A DNA stretch of 64,000 bases from Cyathus striatus (GCA_025738555.1 JAOVFP010000022.1:1488001-1552000); one strand, 5' to 3'. Shown: positions 13,488-22,721, counted from the first letter of the stretch. Made by a program: numbers and translations. Notes: a model not told the origin generated them from the sequence alone.

Positions 13488-14359
13488 TACCTATACACAA
13501 GCAAGAACTGATACTTAACCAGTTGAGTGGGCTACCAGGCTTGTCACCATGACAGGAGTGCTCCAATATTATACACCAGTCAAGGCTGTCAATCTTGCCA
13601 ATCCAACACATATATGTCACATATCTCAACACATCACATTTATTCACATTTTATTCACAGGTCACACATCTCTCATTTGTAATACTGTACAATTCTATAA
13701 CAATGAAGATTGAACAGTAGTGGGTACTGCTAAGAGGGACACAAGAAATTATATAGCCCAATGGTCAGTCAAGAATAAAACATCTGATTGGCTAATGGAA
13801 AGTGTGACAAAGATATAAGTGATGTGATAATAGAAGCAATAACTAAATGGAAGATATAGATAAGGCAATATAAACAGACCAGGTTACTGAACATGCTTAA
13901 GGTTGGTTAGACAAAATTAGAATATAAGTACAGTTATATCTATTATAGAATCTGACAGACTAATTAAAACATAACATTGTGATTGCCAGGAAGTAGTATT
14001 GATACAATGTGATTTTTGCCTAGTGCTATGAATGTTGAATTCAACCAAACACAGGTAAATAGTGGAAGAAATATGATTCTCTTAAAGTAGTCAAGTGTCT
14101 TTGTCATATAATTTGTAATGCACATGAATCACTAGGTGAGCACTTTTCATGTAACCTTTTCATGTGACATGTATGATATGTGTTGCAGCAGATGGTTGCA
14201 ATGCAATGTTGAGAGAATGATAGGCTGGTGGAGGCAAAAAGCTGTCCAGGGTTTCAAGAATGGTAGGAGGGTCTGTGTGACTGTGGGATGTGCAAATGAA
14301 AGTAAAAAGTGTAATTTTATTTTTTGACAAGAAGAGTACCTTGACAATCAAGGTGATAC

Positions 14360-14512
14360 TTGGTAAAATGCAAAATTGGTTAGTGTCACACAGAGTCAAA
14401 TGTAACCACATGCTAGGTGTCACTATGGTTCAACCATGTTTGACTTTTGGTCCCTATATTTGACTTACATTTGACTCTGTGTGACATATATGCAATTTTG
14501 CTTTTTACCAAG
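14360..14512. repeat. Imperfect inverted repeat (hairpin)
   Basis: The left arm (cttggtaaaatgcaaaattg, then gtgtcacacagagtcaaatgta) is matched by the reverse complement of about 14466-14512. The spacer is about 60 bp. It lies near the symmetry centre of the inverted-arm element and could be an inner terminal repeat or a cruciform. Confidence 0.55.
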
Positions 14513-14514
14513 AG

Positions 14515-15318
14515 TGTCATGAGAATGAAGTGTAATATATGTAACAGATGTGAGAATGTAACAGGTGTAATATTGACACATAAGAAATGTATGACATGTG
14601 ATGAGTATGTGTCAGAAGTAACAAATGATGAAGAGGGTGGCTGAGAGAGATGAGTATGATAATGAAGCAAAGACTCAAACACAGACACTGACACAGACAC
14701 AAATAAGAAGGAAACTTATTGACAACTACCAAAATACAGAGTGTTTATATATTAGAGTGATCTACCAAAGTCCTACTAAAGTCCTACCAAGGTTACCATA
14801 GTTCCACCAAGATTTGATCTAGAGACTGTGCAACCCAGAATATCTAACAGTATGATGGTTGTAATAGATGTAGTGCAACATGAATTTGGAAATGTGACAT
14901 ATGTGACTACATGATGGGAGTGTCATACAAGTAAATATGACAAGTGTGACAAGTGTAACATATGCAGTGTGAAATAAGTAAAAATGTGACAAATGTGATA
15001 TATGTGACATGTGTACATATGTAAAAGTGCGACATGTGTGACATATGTGAATGTGTAACATATGTGAAAGGATAGTGTGGCATATTGTGACAGTGTGATA
15101 TATTGTGACAGCAGTCTGACATAATGTGATAGTATGGCATATTGTGACAGTGTAATGGTATGACGATGTGATGTACTGTGACGGTGTGACATATTGTGAC
15201 CATGTGGTATTGTGATGTATTGTGACCAGATTAATTTGGTGTTGTGTAATATGTGACATATGTAATGTCATATGTCAGCTGTTACCAAACTTATGAAGCA
15301 ATTACTGTAATTAGGAAG
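14515..15318. repeat. Right TGTCAC-rich inverted arm, interrupted by a solo LTR
   Basis: This is the inverted copy of 12570-13315, with words appearing as TGTGACAT. It is interrupted by a 240-bp solo LTR at 14610-14849 that the left arm lacks. It ends abruptly at 15318, where the gypsy 5' LTR begins. Confidence 0.7.
14610..14849 (-). mobile_element. Solo LTR (family Y) with 5-bp target-site duplication
   Basis: This 240-bp insertion has TG..CA termini and is flanked by the direct duplication GTATG at 14605-14609 and 14850-14854. The left arm of the host element shows the uninterrupted site at the equivalent place (about 13240). On the minus strand it starts TGTTAGATATTCTGGG and contains a TATA-like taatatataaac. 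This orientation resembles copia-type LTRs. No internal retrotransposon sequence remains. Confidence 0.8.
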
Positions 15319-16084
15319 TGTTATATCTGTGTCCGGATACATCGTGCTGACATTCCCATGTGACCTTCTAACATACCCGGTCCGTTCCCGGAACGTACCC
15401 GCTTCGGGTTTACACTTCCCGACATTCCCGCCCGGGAATGTACCCGGAACCCGTCGGGTTTTCTATCAGATACTTCGGATACGTACTTTCTCTTATGACG
15501 GCCTCACCGCGTCATCATTCTATTACTCCTCTCTTCCATTCCTACTTATACGTTTCATTATGGCCTTTGTAGATTAGTTCCTTATTCTTCATTCTGAGCG
15601 TGTCATTTGCGCCCCTACTCCGCTTTGCCAAGACTTCATTTCCTACTTACTCCTTTGACTTGTCCTTTGTATAATACTTCTACATTCGTATCTACAGGTT
15701 CCTACTTAGTATAAGTAGTCTTCCAGATGTAATAGGTAGTCTTCAGTATTCATATCAACTCTGTACACTTTCTTCCTACTCTAAGTTCTGAAACCCGCTC
15801 CGGGTTTTCCTTTGGGTTTCTCTCCCGCTACCTAGTGTAGTGGCGAAGCCTTCTCTTATACTCTGGAACGTCTTCCTTGGTTACATATCATCTTCCTCGA
15901 AATACGAACCATTCCCTGGGGATATCCAGGCGGCACAGCACACAAGCTGAAGCCACGGTTCTTTCCGCACTCCCGCTCTACGTTTCCGCACCCATACTCA
16001 CTTCGGGTTTCCGTTATAGTTCTCCCACACCCTCCGGGTGTCTTCGCAACCACTTCTAAGCAGGAAGAGAATCGGTACGTAACA
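15319..16084 (+). repeat. 5' LTR of the gypsy element
   Basis: The LTR runs from TGTTATATCTG to GTACGTAACA, 766 bp. It has the same length as the 3' LTR (22722-23487) with no indel. I counted 25 differences by eye, all of them transitions. It holds the inferred TATA box and transcription start. Confidence 0.92.
15710..15755 (+). promoter_or_regulatory. Predicted LTR promoter and transcript 5' end
   Basis: A TATAAG box at 15710-15715 lies about 34 bp upstream of CAGTATTCATAT (15744-15755). That 12-mer is complementary to the bases just downstream of the LTR, with one mismatch here and none in the 3' LTR copy at 23147-23158. In Tf1-type elements the self-primer is the very 5' end of the RNA, so I infer that transcription starts at or near 15744. 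Confidence 0.5.
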
Positions 16085-16086
16085 GT

Positions 16087-16098
16087 ATACGAATACTG
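16087..16098 (+). other. Putative self-priming primer-binding site
   Basis: ATACGAATACTG starts three bases after the end of the 5' LTR. It is the exact reverse complement of CAGTATTCGTAT in the 3' LTR (23147-23158). I see no match to the usual initiator-Met-tRNA site (TGGTATCAGAGC) in plus orientation. Self-complementarity of this kind is the hallmark of Tf1/sushi-group chromoviruses, where the RNA folds and its own 5' end primes reverse transcription. Confidence 0.55.
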
Positions 16099-16120
16099 AT
16101 ACCTTGGATATCTCTTTATC

Positions 16121-17632
16121 ATGGCTCCAACTGGGACTTCGGTTACTCGCACAGCGCATACCGCTAGTCATACCAATGCTGTGGGTGCTCATGCCACCCA
16201 TGCAGCTACGAGGCAACAGCCTCCACAGAGTACTTCAGGTTCGCTACCTTCTACACCATCTCGGGTTACACCCAGCCCAGCACCACCTCCTAGTGCTACT
16301 TTCCTGGGTCCACCCTCGACTTCCGCTCAGCTACTTTCTGTTCCTGCAGCCGGGAACCTCGGATCTGCTCAGGCTCCTCCGGATGGCACTCCACCGCCAT
16401 ACGGTACAGTCGCAGCAGACCAGGACACTCCCGAGGGTCACGGCTCCGATGGTGGTACCATTGGACCGCCACCTCCACCTCCTTCTCAGCCCAATCCTCC
16501 GTCTCCACCATCCTCAGACTCAGGGGATGATGGTGATGAGGATGATGTCGACAATCCCAGGTGCACACCTCTTGCATGCCACTCCCGGGAAGACTGGCTT
16601 GCCGAAGCTCTTTTGAGAGTTGCGGAATCCACCCAGGGTACATCAGGAACACGTCGGGAACGCAACGTTCAAAAGCCAGATACTTTTGACGGTTCCAGTG
16701 CTGAGAAGTTGGAGCAGTTCATTACTCAATGCCAAATTTACTTCCGGAATAATCCTTCCCAATACTTGGATGGACACTCCCAAGTCAACTTCGCTCTCGC
16801 ATATCTTCGGGATACCGCGCTTCAGCTTGTTATGCTGACCCTCTCCAATCCCTATGCTGATGATGAGTTCCTTCACTCTTGGGAGGTTTTCGTCGTCATG
16901 CTAGAGGATAACTTCGGGTTAGCAAACCCGGAAGGGGATGCCGAGAATGATCTGGATGTCCTCGTTATGAAGGATTCACAGAAACTGTCCAAGTATCTTG
17001 TACAGTTCAACAGGCTTGCACAGTGCACCGACTGGGATGATAAGTCCTTATGCCACCGACTCTATTCCGGGTTTCCGGGTCGCATTAAGGATGAGATCTC
17101 TCATGTTGGGAAACCTACCACAAAGCGCGGGATGATTAAGCTAGCTCAAGGGATCGATAGTCGGTACTGGGAACGCCAGTCCGAGCGTACGCGGGAATCC
17201 CACCAGCCTCGGGGTCCGCGGGTTCCGGATAGCTTTGTTAGAGCTACTACAAACCGCCCCGCAGTCACCCCGGCGCCTTCCCGCCTCGTTTTGGGTCAAT
17301 ATGCGCCACGTCCGAGTTATCCCCACCGTGCTGGTAGTCACCCACCTCGTTCCTCGCAGCCTCCCCAACAGCAGAGGCCAGAATTGAATGACAAGGTTGG
17401 TCGAGATGGCAAACTTTTGCCACAAGAACGTCAGCATCGCATGGACAACAATCTATGCTTGTTCTGCGGTAATCCAGGGCATTGCGCCAAAGAATGTCCC
17501 CGCTCTGCCTCTTCCGCGGCTAGAGCCCGGGCATCCGGAATATCCGCCTCGGCCCCTACGTCGGCTTCTGCAGGTCCCTCGACCCGCAGGTCTGCGCCTC
17601 TTTCCAACCCAGCTTCGGGTTCGAAAAAATAG
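16121..17632 (+). CDS. Gag polyprotein of the Ty3/gypsy element
   Basis: A 503-residue structural protein that forms the virus-like particle and packages element RNA. The N-terminal about 165 residues are Pro/Ser/Thr-rich, then an acidic SDSGDDGDEDD tract. A retrotransposon-gag capsid-like region follows (about residues 185-350, with KPDTFDGSSAEKLEQFI, LRDTALQL and LYSGFPGRIKDEI). A basic, proline-rich linker leads to one CCHC zinc knuckle, CLFCGNPGHCAKEC, at about residues 445-458. The start ATG is the first after the priming site. The frame ends in AAA AAA TAG, where the pol frame (-1) is open, so a Gag-Pol fusion by frameshifting is plausible. Confidence 0.9.
   Translation: MAPTGTSVTRTAHTASHTNAVGAHATHAATRQQPPQSTSGSLPSTPSRVTPSPAPPPSATFLGPPSTSAQLLSVPAAGNLGSAQAPPDGTPPPYGTVAADQDTPEGHGSDGGTIGPPPPPPSQPNPPSPPSSDSGDDGDEDDVDNPRCTPLACHSREDWLAEALLRVAESTQGTSGTRRERNVQKPDTFDGSSAEKLEQFITQCQIYFRNNPSQYLDGHSQVNFALAYLRDTALQLVMLTLSNPYADDEFLHSWEVFVVMLEDNFGLANPEGDAENDLDVLVMKDSQKLSKYLVQFNRLAQCTDWDDKSLCHRLYSGFPGRIKDEISHVGKPTTKRGMIKLAQGIDSRYWERQSERTRESHQPRGPRVPDSFVRATTNRPAVTPAPSRLVLGQYAPRPSYPHRAGSHPPRSSQPPQQQRPELNDKVGRDGKLLPQERQHRMDNNLCLFCGNPGHCAKECPRSASSAARARASGISASAPTSASAGPSTRRSAPLSNPASGSKK
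17621..17632 (+). other. Possible -1 ribosomal frameshift site at the gag stop
   Basis: Gag ends TCG AAA AAA TAG. The last Lys codon lies in a run of six A and can re-pair after slipping one base back. The ribosome would then read ATA GGG AGC and onward with no stop through the pol ATG at 17695. This is not a perfect X-XXY-YYZ heptamer, and I did not identify a downstream pseudoknot. Internal initiation at the pol ATG is the alternative. Confidence 0.4.
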
Positions 17633-17694
17633 GGAGCGGTCCTCTGGACACCACACAAGCCGAGGACCACGTTGTTCCCCCTTGTGCGCAGCCG

Positions 17695-20600
17695 ATGCAG
17701 GTAAGACTCAATGCTTCCGCTCTTTCCGACCCCAATGCCCTTCATATTCCACTTTGTAGTACCATCCATGCTCTCCCTACACCCTGTACAGTTTCATATA
17801 GCGCTCTAGTCGATTCGGGTTCTACCCATTGTTTTATGGATTCATCTTTCATTCGGACACATGCTATTCCTACCTCACCTACTCCACCTATCGCTCTCAG
17901 ACTTTTCAATGGCACCACCAATCATGTTATAACCGAGTTCGTTACACTGCCTGTACTATTCCCTACCGGTGAATGTATTACAGTCGAACTCTATGTGACA
18001 CCTCTTGATTCCGTGTGTTCTGCAGTCCTAGGATACAATTGGCTCACCCGCTTCAATCCGTTGATTGACTGGGTATCGGGCTCATTAACATTCTGGACTC
18101 CAGTCACTTCCGAGCGACTTCCGCTCAAATCCGGGATCTTGGAACCAGGTTCCGCTTCCGAGGATCCATCTCCGGTCACCTCTGATGAGTCTCTGCCACC
18201 TCCTCCTAGCATTTCGCTAATAAACGGTGCCGCCTTCTCGCATGCATGCCGTTTAGAGGGAGCACAGACTTTCCGTATCCAGCTTGGTGCTGTCGCTTCC
18301 GCCGCTGCCCTCAATCCAGAGGAAGCTCCGGATCTCTCTTCAATACCGTCTGAGTATCACAAGTTTGCTGATGTATTTAGCAAGTCCCGGGCAGATACAC
18401 TTGCCCCTCACCGTCCCTACGACTTAAAGATCAACCTAGAAGAAGGTGCTTCACCTCCTGTAGGTCGGATCTATTCCCTTTCCCAATCCGAGCTTTCCGC
18501 TCTTCAGGAATTCATCGATGAACATATCTGGATCGGATTCATTCAACCTTCATGCTCTCCACATGGGGCTCCTGTCCTTTTTGTCCGCAAGAAGGACGGA
18601 TCGCTTCGGCTTTGTGTGGATTTCTGCGGGTTGAACACTATTTCTAAAAAGGACCGTTATCCTTTGCCACTCATTTCAGATTTGCTCGACAGTCCCCGTC
18701 GCACCCGTATCTACACCAAGATCGACCTGCGTCATGCGTACCACCTGGTCCGCATTGCCGAGGACGATGAATGGAAAACCGCTTTCCGGACTCGCTATGG
18801 ATCCTTTGAATGGCTAGTCATGCCCTTCGGACTTTCCAATGCACCTGCGGGTTTCCAACGCTTCATGAACGACGTTTTCAAAGATCTTCTCGATGTGTGC
18901 GTCATAGTTTATTTGGATGACATCCTTATATACTCTGATAACCTTGCGCAACATTGCCAACATGTCAGGGAAGTTTTGCGTCGACTCTGGAAGCACGGGT
19001 TGTACGCACGCGTGGATAAGTGTGAGTTCCACTCAGAATTCGTGGAATATCTCAGATATATACTATCGCCCAACGGTCTCACCATGTCTCCAACAAAGGT
19101 GAAGACTATTCAAGAATGGCCGGAACCAAGGAAAGTAAAAGACATTCAATCTTTCCTTGGGTTTGCTAATTTCTATCGACATTTTATATACAACTATTCT
19201 GACATAGTTGTTCCGCTCACCCGCCTTACCCGGAAGGGTAATCCGTGGAACTTCTCGGAAAAATGCCATTCCGCTTTCACTGAACTTAAGGACGCTTTCA
19301 CGTCGGCACCCATTCTTACCCATTGGGTTCCCAACAAGCAGCTCATCATGGAAACCGATGCTTCGGATTACGCGTTGGCTGCTATCCTGTCTATAGTTTC
19401 CGATGATGGCGAGATTCACCCTATCGCTTTCCACTCACGAACCTTTACACCTCCCGAGTTAAACTACGACACCCATGACAAGGAATTGCTTGCTATCTTC
19501 AAAGCATTCCAAGTCTGGCGTCATTACCTGGAAGGTTCCGGTTCACCCATTGACGTCGTCACAGACCACAAGAACTTGGAATACTTTTCCACAACCAAGA
19601 TCTTGTCCCAACGACAAGCCCGATGGTCCGAGTATCTTTCCCAGTTCAATCTAGTTATCCGCTTTCGACCCGGAAAACTCGGGGCGAAGCCAGATGCTCT
19701 GACTAGACGATGGGACATCTACCCTAAAGAGGGGGATAGCGACTACGCTAAGGTCAATCCGCATAACTATCATCCAGTGTTCACACAGGAACAGCTTATC
19801 ACTTCTCTCCAAGCAACATCACTTATTGTACCCGCTCTTCGCGCTAGTATCATCATGGACATTGAACAGTTACATACTGATATATTATCAGCTCTCCCTA
19901 ATGACCCGGTCGCAGTTATCCGAATGCGGACTCCCGAGAATCGTTGGACTGTAACCCCGGACGGTTTCCTCCGTCTAGATAACCGGATCTATGTTCCGGA
20001 CTCCGGAACCCTTCGGCTTCGGGTTTTACAGTACAAACATGACCACCCGCTTTCAGGACACCTTGGACAGAACAAGACCCTCGAGCTAATTCGACGCAAA
20101 TATACTTGGCCGCTTATACGGACGTTTGTAAAGGACTATTGTAAGTCTTGTAATACTTGCATGCGTTCTAAACCACAGTGCCACCACCCGTATGGAACCC
20201 TGAAACAACTTCCGGTTCCCGGATGCCCATGGCATTCGATATCTATGGATTTCATAGATCAACTTTCAAAATCATCGGCTTCCAAGTATGATTCTATACT
20301 CGTTATCGTGGATCGTTTCTCCAAGCAATCTATCTTCATTCCCACTCATACCACTTGCTCTTCTTCTGACCTTGTGCTTCTATTTGTACTTCATGTCTTT
20401 TCCAAGCACGGAGTCCCGGAACACATCACTTCCGATCGTGGTTCCGAGTTTGTGTCACATTTCTTCCGCTCCCTCGGTACGGCCCTTGACATCACTTTAC
20501 ATTTCACCTCGGGTTATCACCCCGAAGGCGACGGCCAAACGGAACGCACAAACCAAACTCTGGAACAATACCTTCGGGCCTACTGCAACTACCAGCAGGA

Positions 20601-21330
20601 TAACTGGTGTGATCTCTTACCTCTTGCTGAATTTGCTTACAATAATGCACCGAGCGCAACCACAGGAATTTCACCGTTCTACGCAAACAAGGGTTATCAC
20701 CCGAACCTTGCGATACATCCAGAACGTGATCTCACTTCCGCTCGTGCCCGGCACTTTGCAGTAAACCTCGAGGAACTTCATGAGATGCTTCGGACCGAAA
20801 TACTCAGTGCGCAGAAACGTTATCAAACACCCGCCGATGCGTGTCGCAAACCCGCACCTGCATTCCCTGTCGGGACAAAGGTATATGTTAAAGCCGAGTA
20901 CTTCCGGACAACCCGACCATCCCGGAAACTTGCAGAAAAGTTCCTAGGACCTTTTGAAGTCATTGCACTTGCTGGATCACATTCGCGTACCTTGCGCCTT
21001 CCAGAACAATTTCATGCAGTCCACCCAGTATTCCATGTATCCATGCTTGAACCCAATACTGAAAATACTATCCCAGATCGCATTATTCCTCCACCACCAC
21101 CTGTCCAGGTTGATGGTGATATTGAATACGAGGTCTCAGAAATATTGGACTCTAAACTGGATCGTCGTTTGCGTTGCAAACTGAGGTACTATGTACGCTG
21201 GCTAGGGTATGAAGGGACCAATGAAGAGTTTTCATGGCTTCCGGCCACGGAACTGGAACACACTGCGGATATCATCGAAGAGTTCCACTCCCGCTATCCG
21301 GATAAGCCCAGCCCTACTCCTATTTCTTAA
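17695..21330 (+). CDS. Pol polyprotein: protease, reverse transcriptase, RNase H, integrase, chromodomain
   Basis: A 1211-residue enzyme polyprotein counted from the first ATG; the frame is open further upstream into gag. Domains in order are as follows. An aspartic protease has DSG at about residue 40. The reverse transcriptase (about 230-440) has YLDDILIY at about 406. RNase H has TDASDYA at about 555 and TDHKNLEYF at about 625. The integrase zinc finger is H-x-H..C-x2-C at about 782-824. The integrase core has D in MDFIDQ (about 851), D in TSDRGSEF (about 912) and E in GQTERTNQ (about 950). The C-terminal chromodomain (about 1141-1200) includes YEVSEILD, YYVRWLGY and FSWLPATEL and probably directs integration to marked chromatin. 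No internal stop or frameshift is present, so this copy may be functional or recently so. Confidence 0.95.
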   Translation: MQVRLNASALSDPNALHIPLCSTIHALPTPCTVSYSALVDSGSTHCFMDSSFIRTHAIPTSPTPPIALRLFNGTTNHVITEFVTLPVLFPTGECITVELYVTPLDSVCSAVLGYNWLTRFNPLIDWVSGSLTFWTPVTSERLPLKSGILEPGSASEDPSPVTSDESLPPPPSISLINGAAFSHACRLEGAQTFRIQLGAVASAAALNPEEAPDLSSIPSEYHKFADVFSKSRADTLAPHRPYDLKINLEEGASPPVGRIYSLSQSELSALQEFIDEHIWIGFIQPSCSPHGAPVLFVRKKDGSLRLCVDFCGLNTISKKDRYPLPLISDLLDSPRRTRIYTKIDLRHAYHLVRIAEDDEWKTAFRTRYGSFEWLVMPFGLSNAPAGFQRFMNDVFKDLLDVCVIVYLDDILIYSDNLAQHCQHVREVLRRLWKHGLYARVDKCEFHSEFVEYLRYILSPNGLTMSPTKVKTIQEWPEPRKVKDIQSFLGFANFYRHFIYNYSDIVVPLTRLTRKGNPWNFSEKCHSAFTELKDAFTSAPILTHWVPNKQLIMETDASDYALAAILSIVSDDGEIHPIAFHSRTFTPPELNYDTHDKELLAIFKAFQVWRHYLEGSGSPIDVVTDHKNLEYFSTTKILSQRQARWSEYLSQFNLVIRFRPGKLGAKPDALTRRWDIYPKEGDSDYAKVNPHNYHPVFTQEQLITSLQATSLIVPALRASIIMDIEQLHTDILSALPNDPVAVIRMRTPENRWTVTPDGFLRLDNRIYVPDSGTLRLRVLQYKHDHPLSGHLGQNKTLELIRRKYTWPLIRTFVKDYCKSCNTCMRSKPQCHHPYGTLKQLPVPGCPWHSISMDFIDQLSKSSASKYDSILVIVDRFSKQSIFIPTHTTCSSSDLVLLFVLHVFSKHGVPEHITSDRGSEFVSHFFRSLGTALDITLHFTSGYHPEGDGQTERTNQTLEQYLRAYCNYQQDNWCDLLPLAEFAYNNAPSATTGISPFYANKGYHPNLAIHPERDLTSARARHFAVNLEELHEMLRTEILSAQKRYQTPADACRKPAPAFPVGTKVYVKAEYFRTTRPSRKLAEKFLGPFEVIALAGSHSRTLRLPEQFHAVHPVFHVSMLEPNTENTIPDRIIPPPPPVQVDGDIEYEVSEILDSKLDRRLRCKLRYYVRWLGYEGTNEEFSWLPATELEHTADIIEEFHSRYPDKPSPTPIS

Positions 21331-21454
21331 TTTTCATGTTACTTATTATCCGCTTGCAGTTTCACCTTATACAAAAACCAAAAACAACGAATAACAACCA
21401 AAAAGCGAGATACAAGTACATTAATTCTTTGGTAACGTGTTATGACCATTTCCA

Positions 21455-22579
21455 TCACTCCCTCAATGTCTGCGACTCGACCCAAGCTCCTACTTCACCT
21501 TCCGACGCAATCCCGGAACCCGTAACAACTTCCTCATACGCATCCGGATCCTGGAGGCATTCCGCGAGCAGGGTTTCGATGTTGGAAACATGGACGACAT
21601 GCTCGGATACTTTGGCAACTACTCGCAACAACTTACCAAGTTCGCCTACCACTTGGCAATTGGTATCCGCGAGGATTCCGAGTTGAGTGATCATCTCCCT
21701 TTGCAAAGAGATGATAGTATCGTTCTGCAGCCGCATCACGCTTAGGATGGATGTTGCGACATTCATGGAAGTGGACAAGGAGACCAGATTAGCAGAATCG
21801 TTTGCACTAGAGGATCGGAACGATGGACCCGCTACTGCGGATGAAGAACGGATAAACTCATCATCCGTGTCATCGATCCGAGCCCGCTTCATGCTTTGAT
21901 GAGACGACTGGCGAGATGGCGCAATGGATGGGGGACCCATGTGAGTATCCGAGTGTTCCGAAGGACCGGATGGAACGGGACTTGTTCCGGCTTTGCTCCG
22001 GCCTCGAGTGCTAAGGGAACATTTTCCCTTAAGCACCCCGCAAGCAACGCAAGCACTACAGGGAGTTCCTATAAACTATACAGACCGATAATCATGTTTT
22101 ACTCACCTGTTTGACTCCCTCAAGCAATAACACTCAGTTCCCCGATCCTGACAGTTTATGCAAGGCACATCATGATAGTATCGTAGTTCCTTTGGCTCCC
22201 CAGAATCATCCGTACCCTTACCCTTACTATTTCCTATGTTTCCACCACTTTCCGCCTCATATCCAGAACCCGTCATGTCTCCTGACGCTTCCGACCCACT
22301 TCCGACACTCGTCTCCATCGGATTTACGACCCGTGGCGTAACCGTGTTTGCCGCCTTCCCGGAACGAACAGAGGGAAGCGTTGCCGGTGGAACAGCAATG
22401 TACGTGGCGTTCTCCCGCCTTGGAGCCGGATTTATAGGCCTCGGCTTTGGTCTCGGCTTTCTGGAACTACTCCGGGATGCTGGAGTCGAATTTTCTGACT
22501 GTTGGTTGGCCGCACGATAGGCTAGGAAAGCAGCATAATCTTCCGAAGAAATATTTGCTAGATTGACACTCTTATCCAT
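21455..22579 (-). CDS. Antisense accessory gene of the retrotransposon: permuted zinc-cluster and coiled-coil protein
   Basis: A two-exon gene on the strand opposite gag-pol, lying between the pol stop and the 3' LTR. Exon 1 is 22107-22579 (ATG at 22579). The 51-nt intron 22056-22106 starts GTGAGT and ends CTGTAG. Exon 2 is 21455-22055. Joined coding length is 1074 nt, exactly 358 codons with the stop (357 residues). Splicing brings together PCINCQDRGTEC from exon 1 and ACVACGVLKGKC from exon 2, giving Cys spacing C-x2-C-x6-C-x9-C-x2-C-x6-C. This fits the Zn2Cys6 consensus, but with the Gly-type half first and the basic Lys-type half second, the reverse of GAL4-like factors. The rest is Ser/Pro-rich, with basic KPRPKPRP and MKRARIDD stretches and a probable coiled coil (MRLQNDTIISLQREMITQL onward). 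DNA or RNA binding in the nucleus is an inference. Its role in the element is unknown. Confidence 0.72.
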
Positions 22580-22708
22580 GATGGGGGTTAGAAAGGAATC
22601 AGATGTGCATATGTTCTCTTATTTGAACATCTACTAACCAATAGGATTTCTTGTATTATTTTTAGTTATATATTCTCGCACACAGTATGACCTCGTGGGC
22701 TCAGCCCT

Positions 22709-22721
22709 AAAAGGGGGATAC
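22709..22721 (+). other. Polypurine tract
   Basis: AAAAGGGGGA followed by TAC abuts the 3' LTR start at 22722. This is the expected plus-strand primer position for an LTR retrotransposon. Confidence 0.8.

Larger units (their letters stand above)
11271..15318. mobile_element. Large inverted-arm repeat element, right end truncated
   Basis: The two ends of this region are inverted copies of each other. The reverse complement of the last bases before 15318 (ctaattacagtaattgcttcataagttt, then cagctgacatatgacattacatatgtcac) matches 12570-12640. The match continues inward to about 13315 on the left and 14530 on the right. The left side extends outward into an array of about 74-bp repeats. The right side retains only a trace of that array before the gypsy LTR starts at 15319. 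I found no transposase or other protein domain inside, so it looks non-autonomous. Transposon superfamily is unknown. It lies next to the broken exon 9/10 interval of gene A. Confidence 0.55.

Noticed and set aside
15856..16152. Minus-strand frames in both LTRs (also 23259-23456)
   Set aside because: They are the same LTR sequence read backwards, with low-complexity products and no conservation evidence.
16104..16616. 170-codon frame overlapping gag
   Set aside because: It is a shadow frame of the proline-rich gag N terminus.
21455..22036. Treating the antisense frames 21455-22036 and 22103-22579 as two separate genes
   Set aside because: A standard 51-nt intron joins them in frame and completes a six-cysteine motif. 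The downstream frame also lacks an ATG near its start.
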